A stretch of DNA of 64,000 nt from Paraneptunicella aestuarii (lineage in GTDB: Bacteria > Pseudomonadota > Gammaproteobacteria > Enterobacterales > Alteromonadaceae): NCBI RefSeq assembly GCF_019900845.1, contig NZ_CP074570.1, positions 1,860,001 to 1,924,000 on the forward strand, in the 5' to 3' direction. Below are positions 8,622 to 16,959 of this stretch, piece by piece (the first letter of the stretch is position 1; each line of letters starts with the position of its first letter). The notes under the pieces were generated by a model that saw nothing but the letters and a program-made list of their open reading frames with translations, had not been told where the DNA came from and made no database searches. Both the position numbers and the translations under genes were made by a program.

Positions 8622-10241
8622 ATGAATTTTTTTTTAAAACAATCGGTAAGATTAAAAATTCTGTTGATACCCATTGTTGGAGTCATTGCATTTTTCATTT
8701 ATCTGTTTGTGAATATGTGGGCGATGAATCAAAACCTACATTTGTTACGAGATGCCAAAGAAATTCAATTCCCTCTTTTTCAAATTTCAGCAAATGCGTT
8801 AAAAAAACTGGAAGATATTAAAATCGCACTCGGTGACGCGGCTATCATGGGCGAGAGCGATAAACTGGATGCCGCAAACGATTCCTATGATTTACTCAAA
8901 AGTGAATTAAATAAAGCTTTATCTATTGATGAATCTGCAAAAGGTCAGATTAATGAACTCATCAAGCAGCTTGAGATTTATTACCCTCACGCTTATAACA
9001 TTTCTAAAGGAATCGTTGAAGAAACTGCCGACTTTTCTACCTTGGCTGAAGACAGCCGTATCATGACGGAAAGGGTGAACAAACTGTATGACGATTTTGT
9101 TGCCTTTAATTCCAGTCAGAAGAAATCTTTCCTTGATGCGTTTAATGAAGTGAATGAAAACACAGAATCGACCGTGTCTATTGGCTTCATTCTTGGTATA
9201 GGTACTGTCATTGTTTTGTCTTTGGTATCTATTCCAATTAGTGCCAGTATCAAGAAGAGTATTGATGAAGTGAGTATTTCCATGCGCAAGATTGCTAACG
9301 AAGATGGCGATCTGACTGTGCGCATTAGCACAAAAAGCCAGGATGAGATGGGGCAGCTAGTACACTGGTTCAATACCTTTATTGAAAAGTTACAGCGAAC
9401 TATCAAGCAAACTGTTGATACCGCACTGCCGCTGGCTGAAACCACTGTGACAATTCGCGAGTTAACCACTCAGTCCCAAGTGATATTTGAACAGCAGTTG
9501 GCAAGTAGCTCACAGTCTCGCATGTCTGTTGTTGATATGAGTGATAGCGTTGGACGTATTGCCAACAATGCGGCGAATGCTTCCAGCTCTGCCAATGAAG
9601 CTAAAAATGCTGCCACTATTGGGCTGGGTGATCTGCAACATGCTATCGACAACATTCACGCATTGTCTCAAAACATTACTGAGTCTGCTGAGATCGTTAC
9701 CAAGCTGGAACAGGAATCAGCCAAAGTTCATGTGGTACTTGACGTTATTAAAGGCATTGCTTCTCAAACTAACCTGTTAGCCTTAAATGCCGCCATAGAG
9801 GCTGCGCGTGCTGGTGAGCAGGGGCGTGGTTTTGCGGTGGTTGCCGATGAAGTTCGAAGCCTGGCGATGCGTACTCAGGATTCTACAGAAGAGATAGGTC
9901 ATATTCTCGAAGATTTGCAATCTACAGCCAAAGAAGCGGTGAATAAGATGCAAAGCAGCAGGGAGCAGGTTAGCGAGAGTGTTGAGCAAGCTTCGCAAGC
10001 GGGCGAAAGCTTGAAGACGGTGACCTCAACGGTACACGAAATCGATCAGATGAATAAGCAGATCGCGCTCGACATCAAGCAACAGAAGGACATTTCCAAC
10101 CAATTGGTTGATTCTGTTACTGATATTCAAAACAAGACTCAGGAATCCAGTAATGCCAGCAATAAACTCAATGCAGTGAGTGAGCAATTGTCTCGTCTGG
10201 CAGAAAATCTGGAGTCTGTTGCGTCCCAGTTCAAAGTTTAA
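8622..10241 (+). CDS. Methyl-accepting chemotaxis protein
   Basis: This is a 539-residue transmembrane chemoreceptor. TM1 is at about residues 13-33, followed by a periplasmic helical sensor of about 150 residues and TM2 at about 182-207. A HAMP domain follows ([23 protein letters not shown]), then the cytoplasmic signalling hairpin with its tip [20 protein letters not shown] and [13 protein letters not shown]. There is no CheR-docking pentapeptide; the protein ends in ASQFKV. It is followed 87 bp later by a porin gene and a small PstS-like periplasmic protein gene, suggesting it may sense a ligand captured or admitted by them. A FliA-like promoter precedes it. Confidence 0.96.
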   Translation: MNFFLKQSVRLKILLIPIVGVIAFFIYLFVNMWAMNQNLHLLRDAKEIQFPLFQISANALKKLEDIKIALGDAAIMGESDKLDAANDSYDLLKSELNKALSIDESAKGQINELIKQLEIYYPHAYNISKGIVEETADFSTLAEDSRIMTERVNKLYDDFVAFNSSQKKSFLDAFNEVNENTESTVSIGFILGIGTVIVLSLVSIPISASIKKSIDEVSISMRKIANEDGDLTVRISTKSQDEMGQLVHWFNTFIEKLQRTIKQTVDTALPLAETTVTIRELTTQSQVIFEQQLASSSQSRMSVVDMSDSVGRIANNAANASSSANEAKNAATIGLGDLQHAIDNIHALSQNITESAEIVTKLEQESAKVHVVLDVIKGIASQTNLLALNAAIEAARAGEQGRGFAVVADEVRSLAMRTQDSTEEIGHILEDLQSTAKEAVNKMQSSREQVSESVEQASQAGESLKTVTSTVHEIDQMNKQIALDIKQQKDISNQLVDSVTDIQNKTQESSNASNKLNAVSEQLSRLAENLESVASQFKV

Positions 10242-10328
10242 TAGTCGTATGCGCCTGCATTGGGCGCAGTAATATCCGTTTAAAAACAGCAGTACCAAAA
10301 TTGAGAATCTTTTAGGAGAGATAAAGCT

Positions 10329-11492
10329 ATGAAGTTACTGAGAAATTCAATTCTCTTAAGCGCGCTGTGTGTACCGTTGGGTGTTCATGCCGCTGATGTG
10401 AACTTTTCAGGTTTCGCTACTCTTGCCGGCGGCATGACGTTGGATGATGGTGATGAATGGGAAGGTTATGATGACAGCTTCACATTTGACGCCAAATCAT
10501 TGATTGCATTGCAAGCCTCTGCAGATTTGGGTGATGGTTGGGGTGTCACAACACAATTGTTGTCGAAAGGTATCGAAGATTGGGATATCAATGCTGAATG
10601 GGCGTTCATTAGCTACGACGCTAATGACAACTGGCGTTTGATTTTTGGTCGCCAGAAAGTGCCATTGTACCTGTACTCTGATTATCAGGACGTATCTTAC
10701 GCTTATCATTTTATCAGTCCTCCGGGCGGTGTTTATGGTGCACCTTGGGACGTTGTTGATGGTGTTGGTTCAATCTACAACTTCAGTGTTGGTGAGTTTG
10801 ATTCTACATTCCACGTCACGTTTGGTCGTAACAAAGACAAAATCGCCCAGTTACCTGATGCAACAGACGTGAATTTTGAAGACAACCTGACAGTTGCGTA
10901 CACCTTAAACCGTGACTGGTTAACATTACGTGCCAGCGTATCAATTACGGATGCCACTATTGGTTTGCCATTCCTTGATCCGCTTGTGGGAGCATGGTCA
11001 CAATTTCCTGCGCCTATGAATCAATTAGCAGATGATTTGGAAATAAGAGATGACCGATTCTTCTTTACAGGCTTTGGTGTAAAAGTTGATTATGAAGACT
11101 ACTTGATGGTTGCTGAATACGCCAAAACAGATTTGGGTGATAACTTCTCCGCTAAATATGAGTCGTATTACGTGAGTTTAGCCAAGCGTTTTGACAACAT
11201 AATGGTGCATTTTACCTATAACGCCATTGAGCAAGACCCTGATCAAATGCCTGATTATGCTCCGTATCCTGGTGCATGTATCGATCCTGAATCCTATGAA
11301 TGTTTGTGGGAAGGCACAGCCGGTTTAATGATGGGTGCCGCTTCAGACAGAGATACATATACCTTGGGTGTTCGTTGGGATGTTAACGACTCAGTTGCTT
11401 TTAAAGCTGAGTACACTGACACAGAAGAAACCAATCCCTTTTACGAGACGGATATTCAGTTAGTTCAGTTTGCTGTAAGCACTGTATTCTAA
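10329..11492 (+). CDS. Porin-like outer-membrane beta-barrel protein
   Basis: This 387-residue protein has a clear signal peptide (MKLLRNSILLSALCVPLGVHA). The mature chain is Gly/Asp/Tyr-rich with alternating amphipathic strands and ends in a C-terminal Phe (VQFAVSTVF), as expected for a barrel inserted by BamA. The N-terminal strand (DVNFSGFATLAGGMTL) and WRLIFGRQKVPLY resemble porins of the OprP/DcaP-type superfamily. It lies between the chemoreceptor gene and a small PstS-like gene. A short hairpin (TGCGCC/GGCGCA at 10250-10268) in the preceding gap could be an attenuator or processing site. The substrate is unknown. Confidence 0.85.
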   Translation: MKLLRNSILLSALCVPLGVHAADVNFSGFATLAGGMTLDDGDEWEGYDDSFTFDAKSLIALQASADLGDGWGVTTQLLSKGIEDWDINAEWAFISYDANDNWRLIFGRQKVPLYLYSDYQDVSYAYHFISPPGGVYGAPWDVVDGVGSIYNFSVGEFDSTFHVTFGRNKDKIAQLPDATDVNFEDNLTVAYTLNRDWLTLRASVSITDATIGLPFLDPLVGAWSQFPAPMNQLADDLEIRDDRFFFTGFGVKVDYEDYLMVAEYAKTDLGDNFSAKYESYYVSLAKRFDNIMVHFTYNAIEQDPDQMPDYAPYPGACIDPESYECLWEGTAGLMMGAASDRDTYTLGVRWDVNDSVAFKAEYTDTEETNPFYETDIQLVQFAVSTVF

Positions 11493-11504
11493 GGTGAAAT
11501 AATT

Positions 11505-11933
11505 ATGAAAATATTATCTAAATTAAGTCTCATTTCGTTGTTGACGCTTTGTTTGATGATAAGTAAGTCTGCATTGGCCGAAATCGCTGTGGTGGTTAGT
11601 GCATCAAACAATAATGCTGTCTCACAATCGGAAATTAAACGTATTTTCCTTGGTAAACTTAAGAAGTTTCCTGATGGTAGTTCGGTAACGCCGATTAATC
11701 AGAATGCTGAATTAGATTTACGCAAGGCTTTTGACGAAATTGCTCTGGGTAAGTCTGCAAGCCAGATTAAATCCTACTGGGCGAAGGAAATTTTCAGTGG
11801 TAAGGGTAACCCTCCAAAGGAAGTGAATAGTGATCAGGAAGTGATCGCGGAAGTATCAAGTAATCCAAATGCGATTGGATATGTTGATGCTGCCAGTGTC
11901 AACGGCTCAGTGAAAGTCGTTGCTACATTCTAA
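11505..11933 (+). CDS. Small PstS-like periplasmic substrate-binding domain protein
   Basis: This 142-residue protein has a signal peptide ending in KSALA. It then carries the phosphate-binding-protein-like fold seen in short single-domain proteins: IAVVVSASN, IKRIFLGKLKKFPDGS, then YWAKEIFSGKG and NPNAIGYVD. It is about half the size of true PstS and has no ABC permease or ATPase genes nearby. It starts 12 bp after the porin stop, so the two are almost surely co-transcribed. It is plausibly a ligand-capturing partner for the chemoreceptor or porin; phosphate specificity is not shown. Confidence 0.85.
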   Translation: MKILSKLSLISLLTLCLMISKSALAEIAVVVSASNNNAVSQSEIKRIFLGKLKKFPDGSSVTPINQNAELDLRKAFDEIALGKSASQIKSYWAKEIFSGKGNPPKEVNSDQEVIAEVSSNPNAIGYVDAASVNGSVKVVATF

Positions 11934-11976
11934 TTAATAAAGATAAATAGAATTTCCAGGAGACCCTCATTTGCTT

Positions 11977-12018
11977 TGTGTTGTTTGAAACGATATTGAA
12001 TGGTTTCGAATCAACACA
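11977..12018 (+). other. Hairpin downstream of the PstS-like gene
   Basis: TGTGTTGTTTGAAAC pairs imperfectly with GTTTCGAATCAACACA around a short loop. It lies just before a stronger terminator-like hairpin. It has no T-run and may be an mRNA-stabilising structure. Confidence 0.5.
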
Positions 12019-12033
12019 GCGCTGAATGATAAA

Positions 12034-12075
12034 AATGCCGCGAACAGTTCAACTGCTCGCGGCATTGTCGTTTTT
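12034..12075 (+). terminator. Rho-independent terminator after the chemoreceptor-porin-PstS-like unit
   Basis: AATGCCGCGA pairs with TCGCGGCATT, with an inner CAGTT/AACTG extension. A T-rich tail (TTTTT) follows a few bases later. This is a strong, GC-rich stem suited to ending the rightward transcript, and A residues on its left side allow some bidirectional function. Confidence 0.8.
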
Positions 12076-12114
12076 GAGCACTTGGATCACTCAATCGCTT
12101 GTTTTAACCCTGGC

Positions 12115-12330
12115 TCAGGTTATTTTAATAACATCCGGAAATTTTATGCTTGCCCATTCGTGGCAAAGGTCGGCAACGTATTCGACAATGTCTGATTCAC
12201 GGAGTTGTTTTGGAATAACAATATCGTGTGCGATACGTTTTTTTCCTTCATTGCCAAGGTAGTAGGCTACCCAGTTTTCTCTCGAATCTTTAATAATTTC
12301 AACATCTCTGCCGAATACGTTTAGTTTCAT
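12115..12330 (-). CDS. Small hypothetical protein (71 residues)
   Basis: This cytoplasmic protein has no signal or membrane segment (MKLNVFGRDVEIIKDS..., ending FPDVIKIT). The Arg/Lys-rich segment VIPKQLRESDIVEYVADLCHEWAS looks like an ordered amphipathic helix. The ATG is preceded by AGAGAG at good spacing. It resembles small conserved proteins of unknown function found next to secreted enzymes in gammaproteobacteria. It follows the PLC-lectin gene by 16 bp on the same strand and is probably co-transcribed with it. No function can be assigned. Confidence 0.65.
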   Translation of the reverse strand: MKLNVFGRDVEIIKDSRENWVAYYLGNEGKKRIAHDIVIPKQLRESDIVEYVADLCHEWASIKFPDVIKIT

Positions 12331-12346
12331 CTTTCTCTCTAATTAT

Positions 12347-13822
12347 TTACGGATTGTGATACCAGTCTGCGGTTGCATTTAACTGAAATTGTTGGTTGCT
12401 ACCACTATGGCAACTATATATTTGCAAACGCTGTCCGTTATAAGGCGAACCACCCGGAATGTCGATACAGTGAGTGTAGTTCTTGTCACGGTTTTTGAAC
12501 TGTCCATTAGGCGTGATAGCCCACTTTTCCGAGTTACCGCCGTCACAGTCCCATAAGTGCATTTTGTCACCATTGTCGGCACTGCCTGAGCTGTAGTCGA
12601 CACAATACTTGTCATTGCCTTTAATGCGTAATTGACCTTCGGCCGAGTACACGAATTTCTGTTCGTTGCCATTGTTACAATAGCGCATTTCTATGTTGCT
12701 ACCATTGCCGTAACTGGTGTTGTCATCACTTAGGCATAATCCGGTATTTTGCACTGAATGGATGGTGAAGTAGCCTGGCAAGCTGCGGCGTTTGCCAACA
12801 TAGTCAATGTTATTGCCAATGTAGGATGGTGTGCTGGATGCTGCCGATAAATCTATACCTACGCCTTGTACACCGTGAGCGATGGCGATCCACAATGCTG
12901 CAAAATCAGTATTGGCGAAATCACCTGCTTTGTCCCAAAGGTGCATAATCTGCTTGTATTCCGCCGCGCGGTTAGCCGTTGCTGTGTAATGATCGCCTGC
13001 TTTAACGTTGCCACAGAAAAACTTTTTGGAATTGCTGGCACTGATTGCATCGATAGTACCTGAGAATTCTTCTGGATCAGTGGTGTCGATATCCGGGCAT
13101 AGGAAGGTGGCTAGATTGTCACCTCTATAGCCAAGAGCTTGCTCCATTCGCGCATTAACATCGCCTACATAACCGCCAGTTAGAGCGATGATGAGCTTGC
13201 CTTTCAAAGATGAAAGGGTAGGCCAGCCAACACGCTTTAAACTGGCGCGATAATCGCTGGTACTGAAATAGGGGTCGGTACTTTGTAAGTGCTGGATAAG
13301 CTCTTTGTAAGTAAAGCGACGATGAGCTGGAATATAACTTTCAACAAATTCATCCAGCATTTTCACTTCATCACCTTTCCAGGCGTTGAGTGGATCCCAG
13401 GATGCTTTCATGTCGATAAACAGCATGATTGGCGTGTCGGGGTTATTCGTATCTATCCAGTTCAGAATATCAGTCAGGCAATCGCCTAATCTGTCATTAC
13501 TGCTGGCACTGCAATTTTCATTGCCTGCGTAGCCATCGTGGGAAACATAGGGGCCTTTGGTTTCAAGCTCCCAGTCACCTTTGTCTATGACGTCTAACTC
13601 TAAAGAACGATAGCCTTTGTTGAGCCAGTTTGTTAGCACTGAGTCGTGCTCATAGGAATTATGGGGTTGCAGGAAATAAGCTTCATCGAAGCGCATTGCA
13701 CCAGTAACAGCTTGTGTTTGGTAGACAATGGCTTGAGTTGGTACAGATACCATCCAGGTAAGAATACCTGCACAGGCCAGCCTGGAAGGTTTTTTTAATG
13801 TATTGAATAAAAAGTTAATCAT
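12347..13822 (-). CDS. Secreted PI-PLC X-domain protein with C-terminal ricin-type lectin domain
   Basis: This is a secreted enzyme of about 491 residues. The chosen ATG (MINFLFNTLKKPSRLACAG...) is preceded by AGGA at good spacing; in-frame ATGs 12 and 24 bp upstream are possible. The phospholipase C X-like domain shows both catalytic histidines in context (LQPHNSYEHD and YVSHDGY), with ELDVID and MLFIDMKASW. From about residue 365 there are three ricin-B-type beta-trefoil repeats with cysteines and QxW-like ends (GNEQKF, NSEKWAI, SNQQFQL). It probably hydrolyses phosphoinositide or glycan-linked substrates after lectin-mediated binding. The true substrate is unknown. Confidence 0.88.
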   Translation of the reverse strand: MINFLFNTLKKPSRLACAGILTWMVSVPTQAIVYQTQAVTGAMRFDEAYFLQPHNSYEHDSVLTNWLNKGYRSLELDVIDKGDWELETKGPYVSHDGYAGNENCSASSNDRLGDCLTDILNWIDTNNPDTPIMLFIDMKASWDPLNAWKGDEVKMLDEFVESYIPAHRRFTYKELIQHLQSTDPYFSTSDYRASLKRVGWPTLSSLKGKLIIALTGGYVGDVNARMEQALGYRGDNLATFLCPDIDTTDPEEFSGTIDAISASNSKKFFCGNVKAGDHYTATANRAAEYKQIMHLWDKAGDFANTDFAALWIAIAHGVQGVGIDLSAASSTPSYIGNNIDYVGKRRSLPGYFTIHSVQNTGLCLSDDNTSYGNGSNIEMRYCNNGNEQKFVYSAEGQLRIKGNDKYCVDYSSGSADNGDKMHLWDCDGGNSEKWAITPNGQFKNRDKNYTHCIDIPGGSPYNGQRLQIYSCHSGSNQQFQLNATADWYHNP

Positions 13823-13939
13823 TGGGATCCTCATTTGAGAGTTCATTGTAGAAATGAATGCCGAATTAAATGCATCTCAACGGTAATATAAATTACCTAA
13901 CAGAAAGATCCTAATAAGGAATTATGGCGATATGATGTC

Positions 13940-13966
13940 GCTAGCTTTACTGTCTGTAAAGCTAGC
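13940..13966. terminator. Perfect hairpin, possible terminator
   Basis: GCTAGCTTTAC and GTAAAGCTAGC form an 11-bp perfect stem with a 5-nt loop. It lies just past the stop codon of the leftward TMEM165 gene. It lacks a T-run on either side, so termination is uncertain. Confidence 0.5.
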
Positions 13967-13981
13967 TTGGAAATAGGGGAA

Positions 13982-14254
13982 TTACGCTTTATATAAAGTA
14001 AATAAGCCAATGACGATGAAAAGTGCGCCGGCGATGTAGTTCAATACTTTTTCATCTATGTAGTGAGAAAGTGTGTCGCCGACCAATACGCCCAATCCAG
14101 CAGAAACGACCAATGCAGCTGAAGCTGCCAGAAATACCATCCATTTACTGACGTTTTGCTCGGAGGCAAATAGTACCGTTGCCAGCTGTGTTTTATCACC
14201 TAATTCGGCAAGAAAAACGGTAAAAAAGATGGTGAGAAAGACTTTAAATTCCAT
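13982..14254 (-). CDS. TMEM165/GDT1 (UPF0016) family half-size transporter
   Basis: This 90-residue membrane protein has three hydrophobic segments and one copy of the family motif (ELGDKTQLATVLFA). Most relatives have two such repeats and about 190 residues and move Mn2+ or Ca2+. A single-repeat protein must assemble as a dimer or with a partner, and no second copy is adjacent. It lies between a lipoprotein gene and the PLC-lectin gene, all leftward. The 42 bp before it are too short for a Mn2+ riboswitch. Confidence 0.88.
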   Translation of the reverse strand: MEFKVFLTIFFTVFLAELGDKTQLATVLFASEQNVSKWMVFLAASAALVVSAGLGVLVGDTLSHYIDEKVLNYIAGALFIVIGLFTLYKA

Positions 14255-14296
14255 TGTGATTACTCTTACTGATTTGAATTGGTTAGTTTTAATCGA

Positions 14297-14722
14297 TTAG
14301 TTTGAATTTGCTTGTGTAGGTGGAACCCATATGGCTGTACCATGTGCAGTCTTATGAGTAAGCGGCATACCTACTTCAATGCCTATGGCAGTATGCCTTT
14401 CGTAGGTGCCAGAACCTGTGCTGATATAACCCGAATGCTCATCTCCAGTGCTTTCTAACAGCACGCCATTAGCGCCTAGCTTTGCCGCTTCCTGTTTCAT
14501 GCGCTCTATTGCTGCATCAACTTTACCTTGCTCGGTAAAAGTCCAGGAGTTACGGCTAGAGGATTGTAATATGGCTATTTTTTCATATTCTGCGGGAGGT
14601 TCTGTGTACACCACCACTTGTTCTGGCGATATAGGAGGACGTTCCTGGCCTATGAGAACATGTGATGTACTTGAGCAAGCGCTCAGTAGTATCGAAAGCA
14701 AAATTGCAAAAATTCGAATCAT
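14297..14722 (-). CDS. Putative lipoprotein of unknown function
   Basis: This 141-residue protein has a lipoprotein signal peptide with lipobox LSAC (Cys16), so it is expected to be membrane-anchored in the periplasm. The mature part has an alpha/beta pattern: VVVYTEPPAEYEKIAILQ, then a helix VDAAIERMKQEAAKLGANGVLLES. This resembles YbjQ/RcsF-like lipoprotein folds in which a helix is followed by GAN[AG]V. The tail is glycine- and threonine-rich. It points away from lolC. Its function is unknown. Confidence 0.7.
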   Translation of the reverse strand: MIRIFAILLSILLSACSSTSHVLIGQERPPISPEQVVVYTEPPAEYEKIAILQSSSRNSWTFTEQGKVDAAIERMKQEAAKLGANGVLLESTGDEHSGYISTGSGTYERHTAIGIEVGMPLTHKTAHGTAIWVPPTQANSN

Positions 14723-15039
14723 GAGATTTACAAAAATATTGATTGGGTTTCAGTTAAGCGAGCGATTTTTAGAGTTATATCAGTTTGTAAGGCTGATGTG
14801 TTTTTCATCGCTTTTCTTGTGGCAGTATGGCCAAATTTGACGCGGAGTATAGCAGTTTATGGTGCTGATTAGCATATTCATCTGGCTAATACCCATATCT
14901 GTTTTCCACAATATTGTAAGTAAAATCGCTTAATCGTGTTCAAGCGACAATAATATGTGTCACAATTGCGGCACTTGTTGCCGGAATCAGGCACTTTTTG
15001 AGGATGTTCATTTATGACAGAAATTCAAGGACAGGTTGA
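14723..15039. other. Divergent intergenic region upstream of lolC
   Basis: This gap should hold the promoters of the leftward lipoprotein gene and the rightward lolCDE operon. A nine-codon frame starting at 15014 ends with TGA overlapping the lolC ATG. No other ORF or RNA gene was recognised. Confidence 0.5.
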
Positions 15040-16245
15040 ATGAAGCTTCCTGTTTCTGTTTTTATTGGCTGGCGTTATGCCAATAGCCGCAAGGGCAGTC
15101 ATTTTATTGCTTTTATAAACTTTTTCTCCATTACGGGCATTGCGCTTGGGCTAGCAGCTTTGATCCTCGTTTCTTCCGTTATGAATGGCTTCGAAGGCCA
15201 GCTAAAACAACGCATTCTAGGTTTGCTACCGCACTTTATTGTTAATACCACTCATGCTGAATTACCCCAATCCATCGCTGATGATGAGATGGTTAAGGGC
15301 GTTATTCCTTTTGCGGAACTGGAAGCGGCTGTGCAGTCAACGTCGGGTTTGAAACCTGTGATTGTGCAGGGAGTTGAAGCTCGTTCTTATGATCAGTACG
15401 CGTCGATGTCGGAACACTTGCTGCTAGGGAATTTGTCTCGTTTGCAGCCGGGAGAATTTGGCATCGTCATTGGCCGTTCTTTAGCTATGTCTTTAGATAT
15501 TCAGGTGGGTGAACCTGTACGTATTATGACCGCTGAAGGTAGCCGCTATACCTTATTAGGACGCATTCCCAGCCAACGTAAATTTAAAGTGGTGGGCATA
15601 TTTGAAATGGGATCGGAATTGGATAGCTCTGTTGTATTGATGAATATTGCCGATTTAGCGCGTTTGTTAAGAAAACCGCAGAGCGAGATTGAACAAAGTC
15701 GCTTATTCCTGCAAGACCCCTTCGATTATATGAACATGCGTACACAGTTGGATAAGGCTGGCTTTCAATACCATGATTGGCGTGAACGTCAGGGGCCGTT
15801 GTTCGATGCCGTGAAGATGGAAAAAAACATGATGTTGTTGATGTTGCTGCTCATTGTTGCGGTTGCTGCTTTTAATATTGTTTCAGCATTGGTCATGGTG
15901 GTGACGGAAAAGCAGGGTGATATTGCGATTCTGCAAACGCAAGGGATGTCACGCACATCGGTGCTAATGATCTTTTTGGTCAATGGGTTAAGTAATGGTA
16001 TTAAAGGCACGCTTATCGGAAGTGCCATTGGTTTAATTCTAGCCTTTAATATCAATGAGATTTTATTGATGCTGGGTGTACCTATGCATCTGTATTTGCC
16101 AGAAGCTCGCTTGCCTATTTTGGTTCAGAACCAGCAAGTTACAGCCATGATTGCGCTGTCATTATTGCTCTGTTTTAGCGCTTCACTTTATCCTGCGTAT
16201 CGTGCTTCCAAGGTGAAACCAGCCAATGCGCTTCGCTATGAATAG
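15040..16245 (+). CDS. lolC: Lipoprotein-releasing ABC transporter permease LolC
   Basis: This 401-residue inner-membrane permease belongs to the LolCDE complex, which extracts outer-membrane lipoproteins from the inner membrane and hands them to LolA. TM1 is at about residues 24-48 (ITGIALGLAALILVSSVMNGFE), a large periplasmic domain covers about 50-260, and three C-terminal helices end in LYPAYRASKVKPANALRYE. The motif SVMNGFEGQLKQRILG is typical of LolC/E. It is the first gene of a tight lolC-lolD-lolE operon, with lolD 21 bp downstream. Confidence 0.96.
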   Translation: MKLPVSVFIGWRYANSRKGSHFIAFINFFSITGIALGLAALILVSSVMNGFEGQLKQRILGLLPHFIVNTTHAELPQSIADDEMVKGVIPFAELEAAVQSTSGLKPVIVQGVEARSYDQYASMSEHLLLGNLSRLQPGEFGIVIGRSLAMSLDIQVGEPVRIMTAEGSRYTLLGRIPSQRKFKVVGIFEMGSELDSSVVLMNIADLARLLRKPQSEIEQSRLFLQDPFDYMNMRTQLDKAGFQYHDWRERQGPLFDAVKMEKNMMLLMLLLIVAVAAFNIVSALVMVVTEKQGDIAILQTQGMSRTSVLMIFLVNGLSNGIKGTLIGSAIGLILAFNINEILLMLGVPMHLYLPEARLPILVQNQQVTAMIALSLLLCFSASLYPAYRASKVKPANALRYE

Positions 16246-16266
16246 CCTGATTTAGAAGGGAAATTA

Positions 16267-16959
16267 ATGAGTTCAGTTTTACTTCAATGCCAACATCTTA
16301 CTAAAACTTATTCGGAAGGCCCGGTTCCCGTTAACGTGTTGGATGATATTAGTTTCACTCTCAATGAAGGTGAACAGGTGGCCATTTTAGGAAGTTCTGG
16401 CTCGGGAAAAAGTACCTTGCTGCATCTGCTTGGGGCATTGGATAAGCCCAATTCTGGCTCTGTGATTTTTCAAGGTCAGGACATCTATCAATACAGCGAA
16501 GCGCAGCAAGCCCGGTTTCGTAATGAATGTCTGGGGTTTGTGTATCAACAACACCATTTGTTGCCGGAGTTTGATGCATTAGAGAATACGGCAATGCCAT
16601 TGCTTATTGCAGGAAAGCCTCATAAACAGGCGATGCAGCAAGCAAAACTAATTTTAGAAAAGGTTGGCCTTGCTGATCGTATTTTGCACAAACCGTCTGC
16701 ATTGTCGGGAGGGGAACGGCAGCGTGTGGCGATTGCTCGCGCTTTGGTAACTCACCCCAAGATGGTGTTGGCAGATGAACCTACTGGGAATCTGGATGAC
16801 AAGACAGGTGAATCGGTATACCAGCTGCTTTTGGATTTGAAGCAGGAGTTTGCTACCAGTTTCGTCGTGGTAACTCATGATACTCAATTAGCCGCCAAAC
16901 TTGATCGTACACTGCATTTAAGCAATGGTAAGTTAGTCAATTCCGGACAGGAGAGCTAA
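16267..16959 (+). CDS. lolD: Lipoprotein-releasing ABC transporter ATPase LolD
   Basis: This 230-residue cytoplasmic ATPase powers LolCDE. It has Walker [10 protein letters not shown], a Q-loop in [17 protein letters not shown], signature LSGGERQR, Walker [13 protein letters not shown] and the H-loop TH. The [14 protein letters not shown] and LPEF segments are typical of LolD within the MacB/LolD group. The next gene starts directly after its stop codon, so translation is probably coupled. Confidence 0.97.
   Translation: MSSVLLQCQHLTKTYSEGPVPVNVLDDISFTLNEGEQVAILGSSGSGKSTLLHLLGALDKPNSGSVIFQGQDIYQYSEAQQARFRNECLGFVYQQHHLLPEFDALENTAMPLLIAGKPHKQAMQQAKLILEKVGLADRILHKPSALSGGERQRVAIARALVTHPKMVLADEPTGNLDDKTGESVYQLLLDLKQEFATSFVVVTHDTQLAAKLDRTLHLSNGKLVNSGQES

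Noticed and set aside
14255..14296. Manganese riboswitch (yybP-ykoY type) before the TMEM165-like gene
   Set aside because: The gap is only 42 bp and lacks the conserved loops.
14448..14840. A 130-codon rightward frame opposite the lipoprotein gene
   Set aside because: The opposite strand has a clear lipobox and start, so this frame is most likely a by-product of codon bias.
15014..15043. Nine-codon leader ORF (MTEIQGQVE) whose TGA overlaps the lolC ATG
   Set aside because: It is so short that it can arise by chance, and it has no ribosome site stronger than that of lolC itself.
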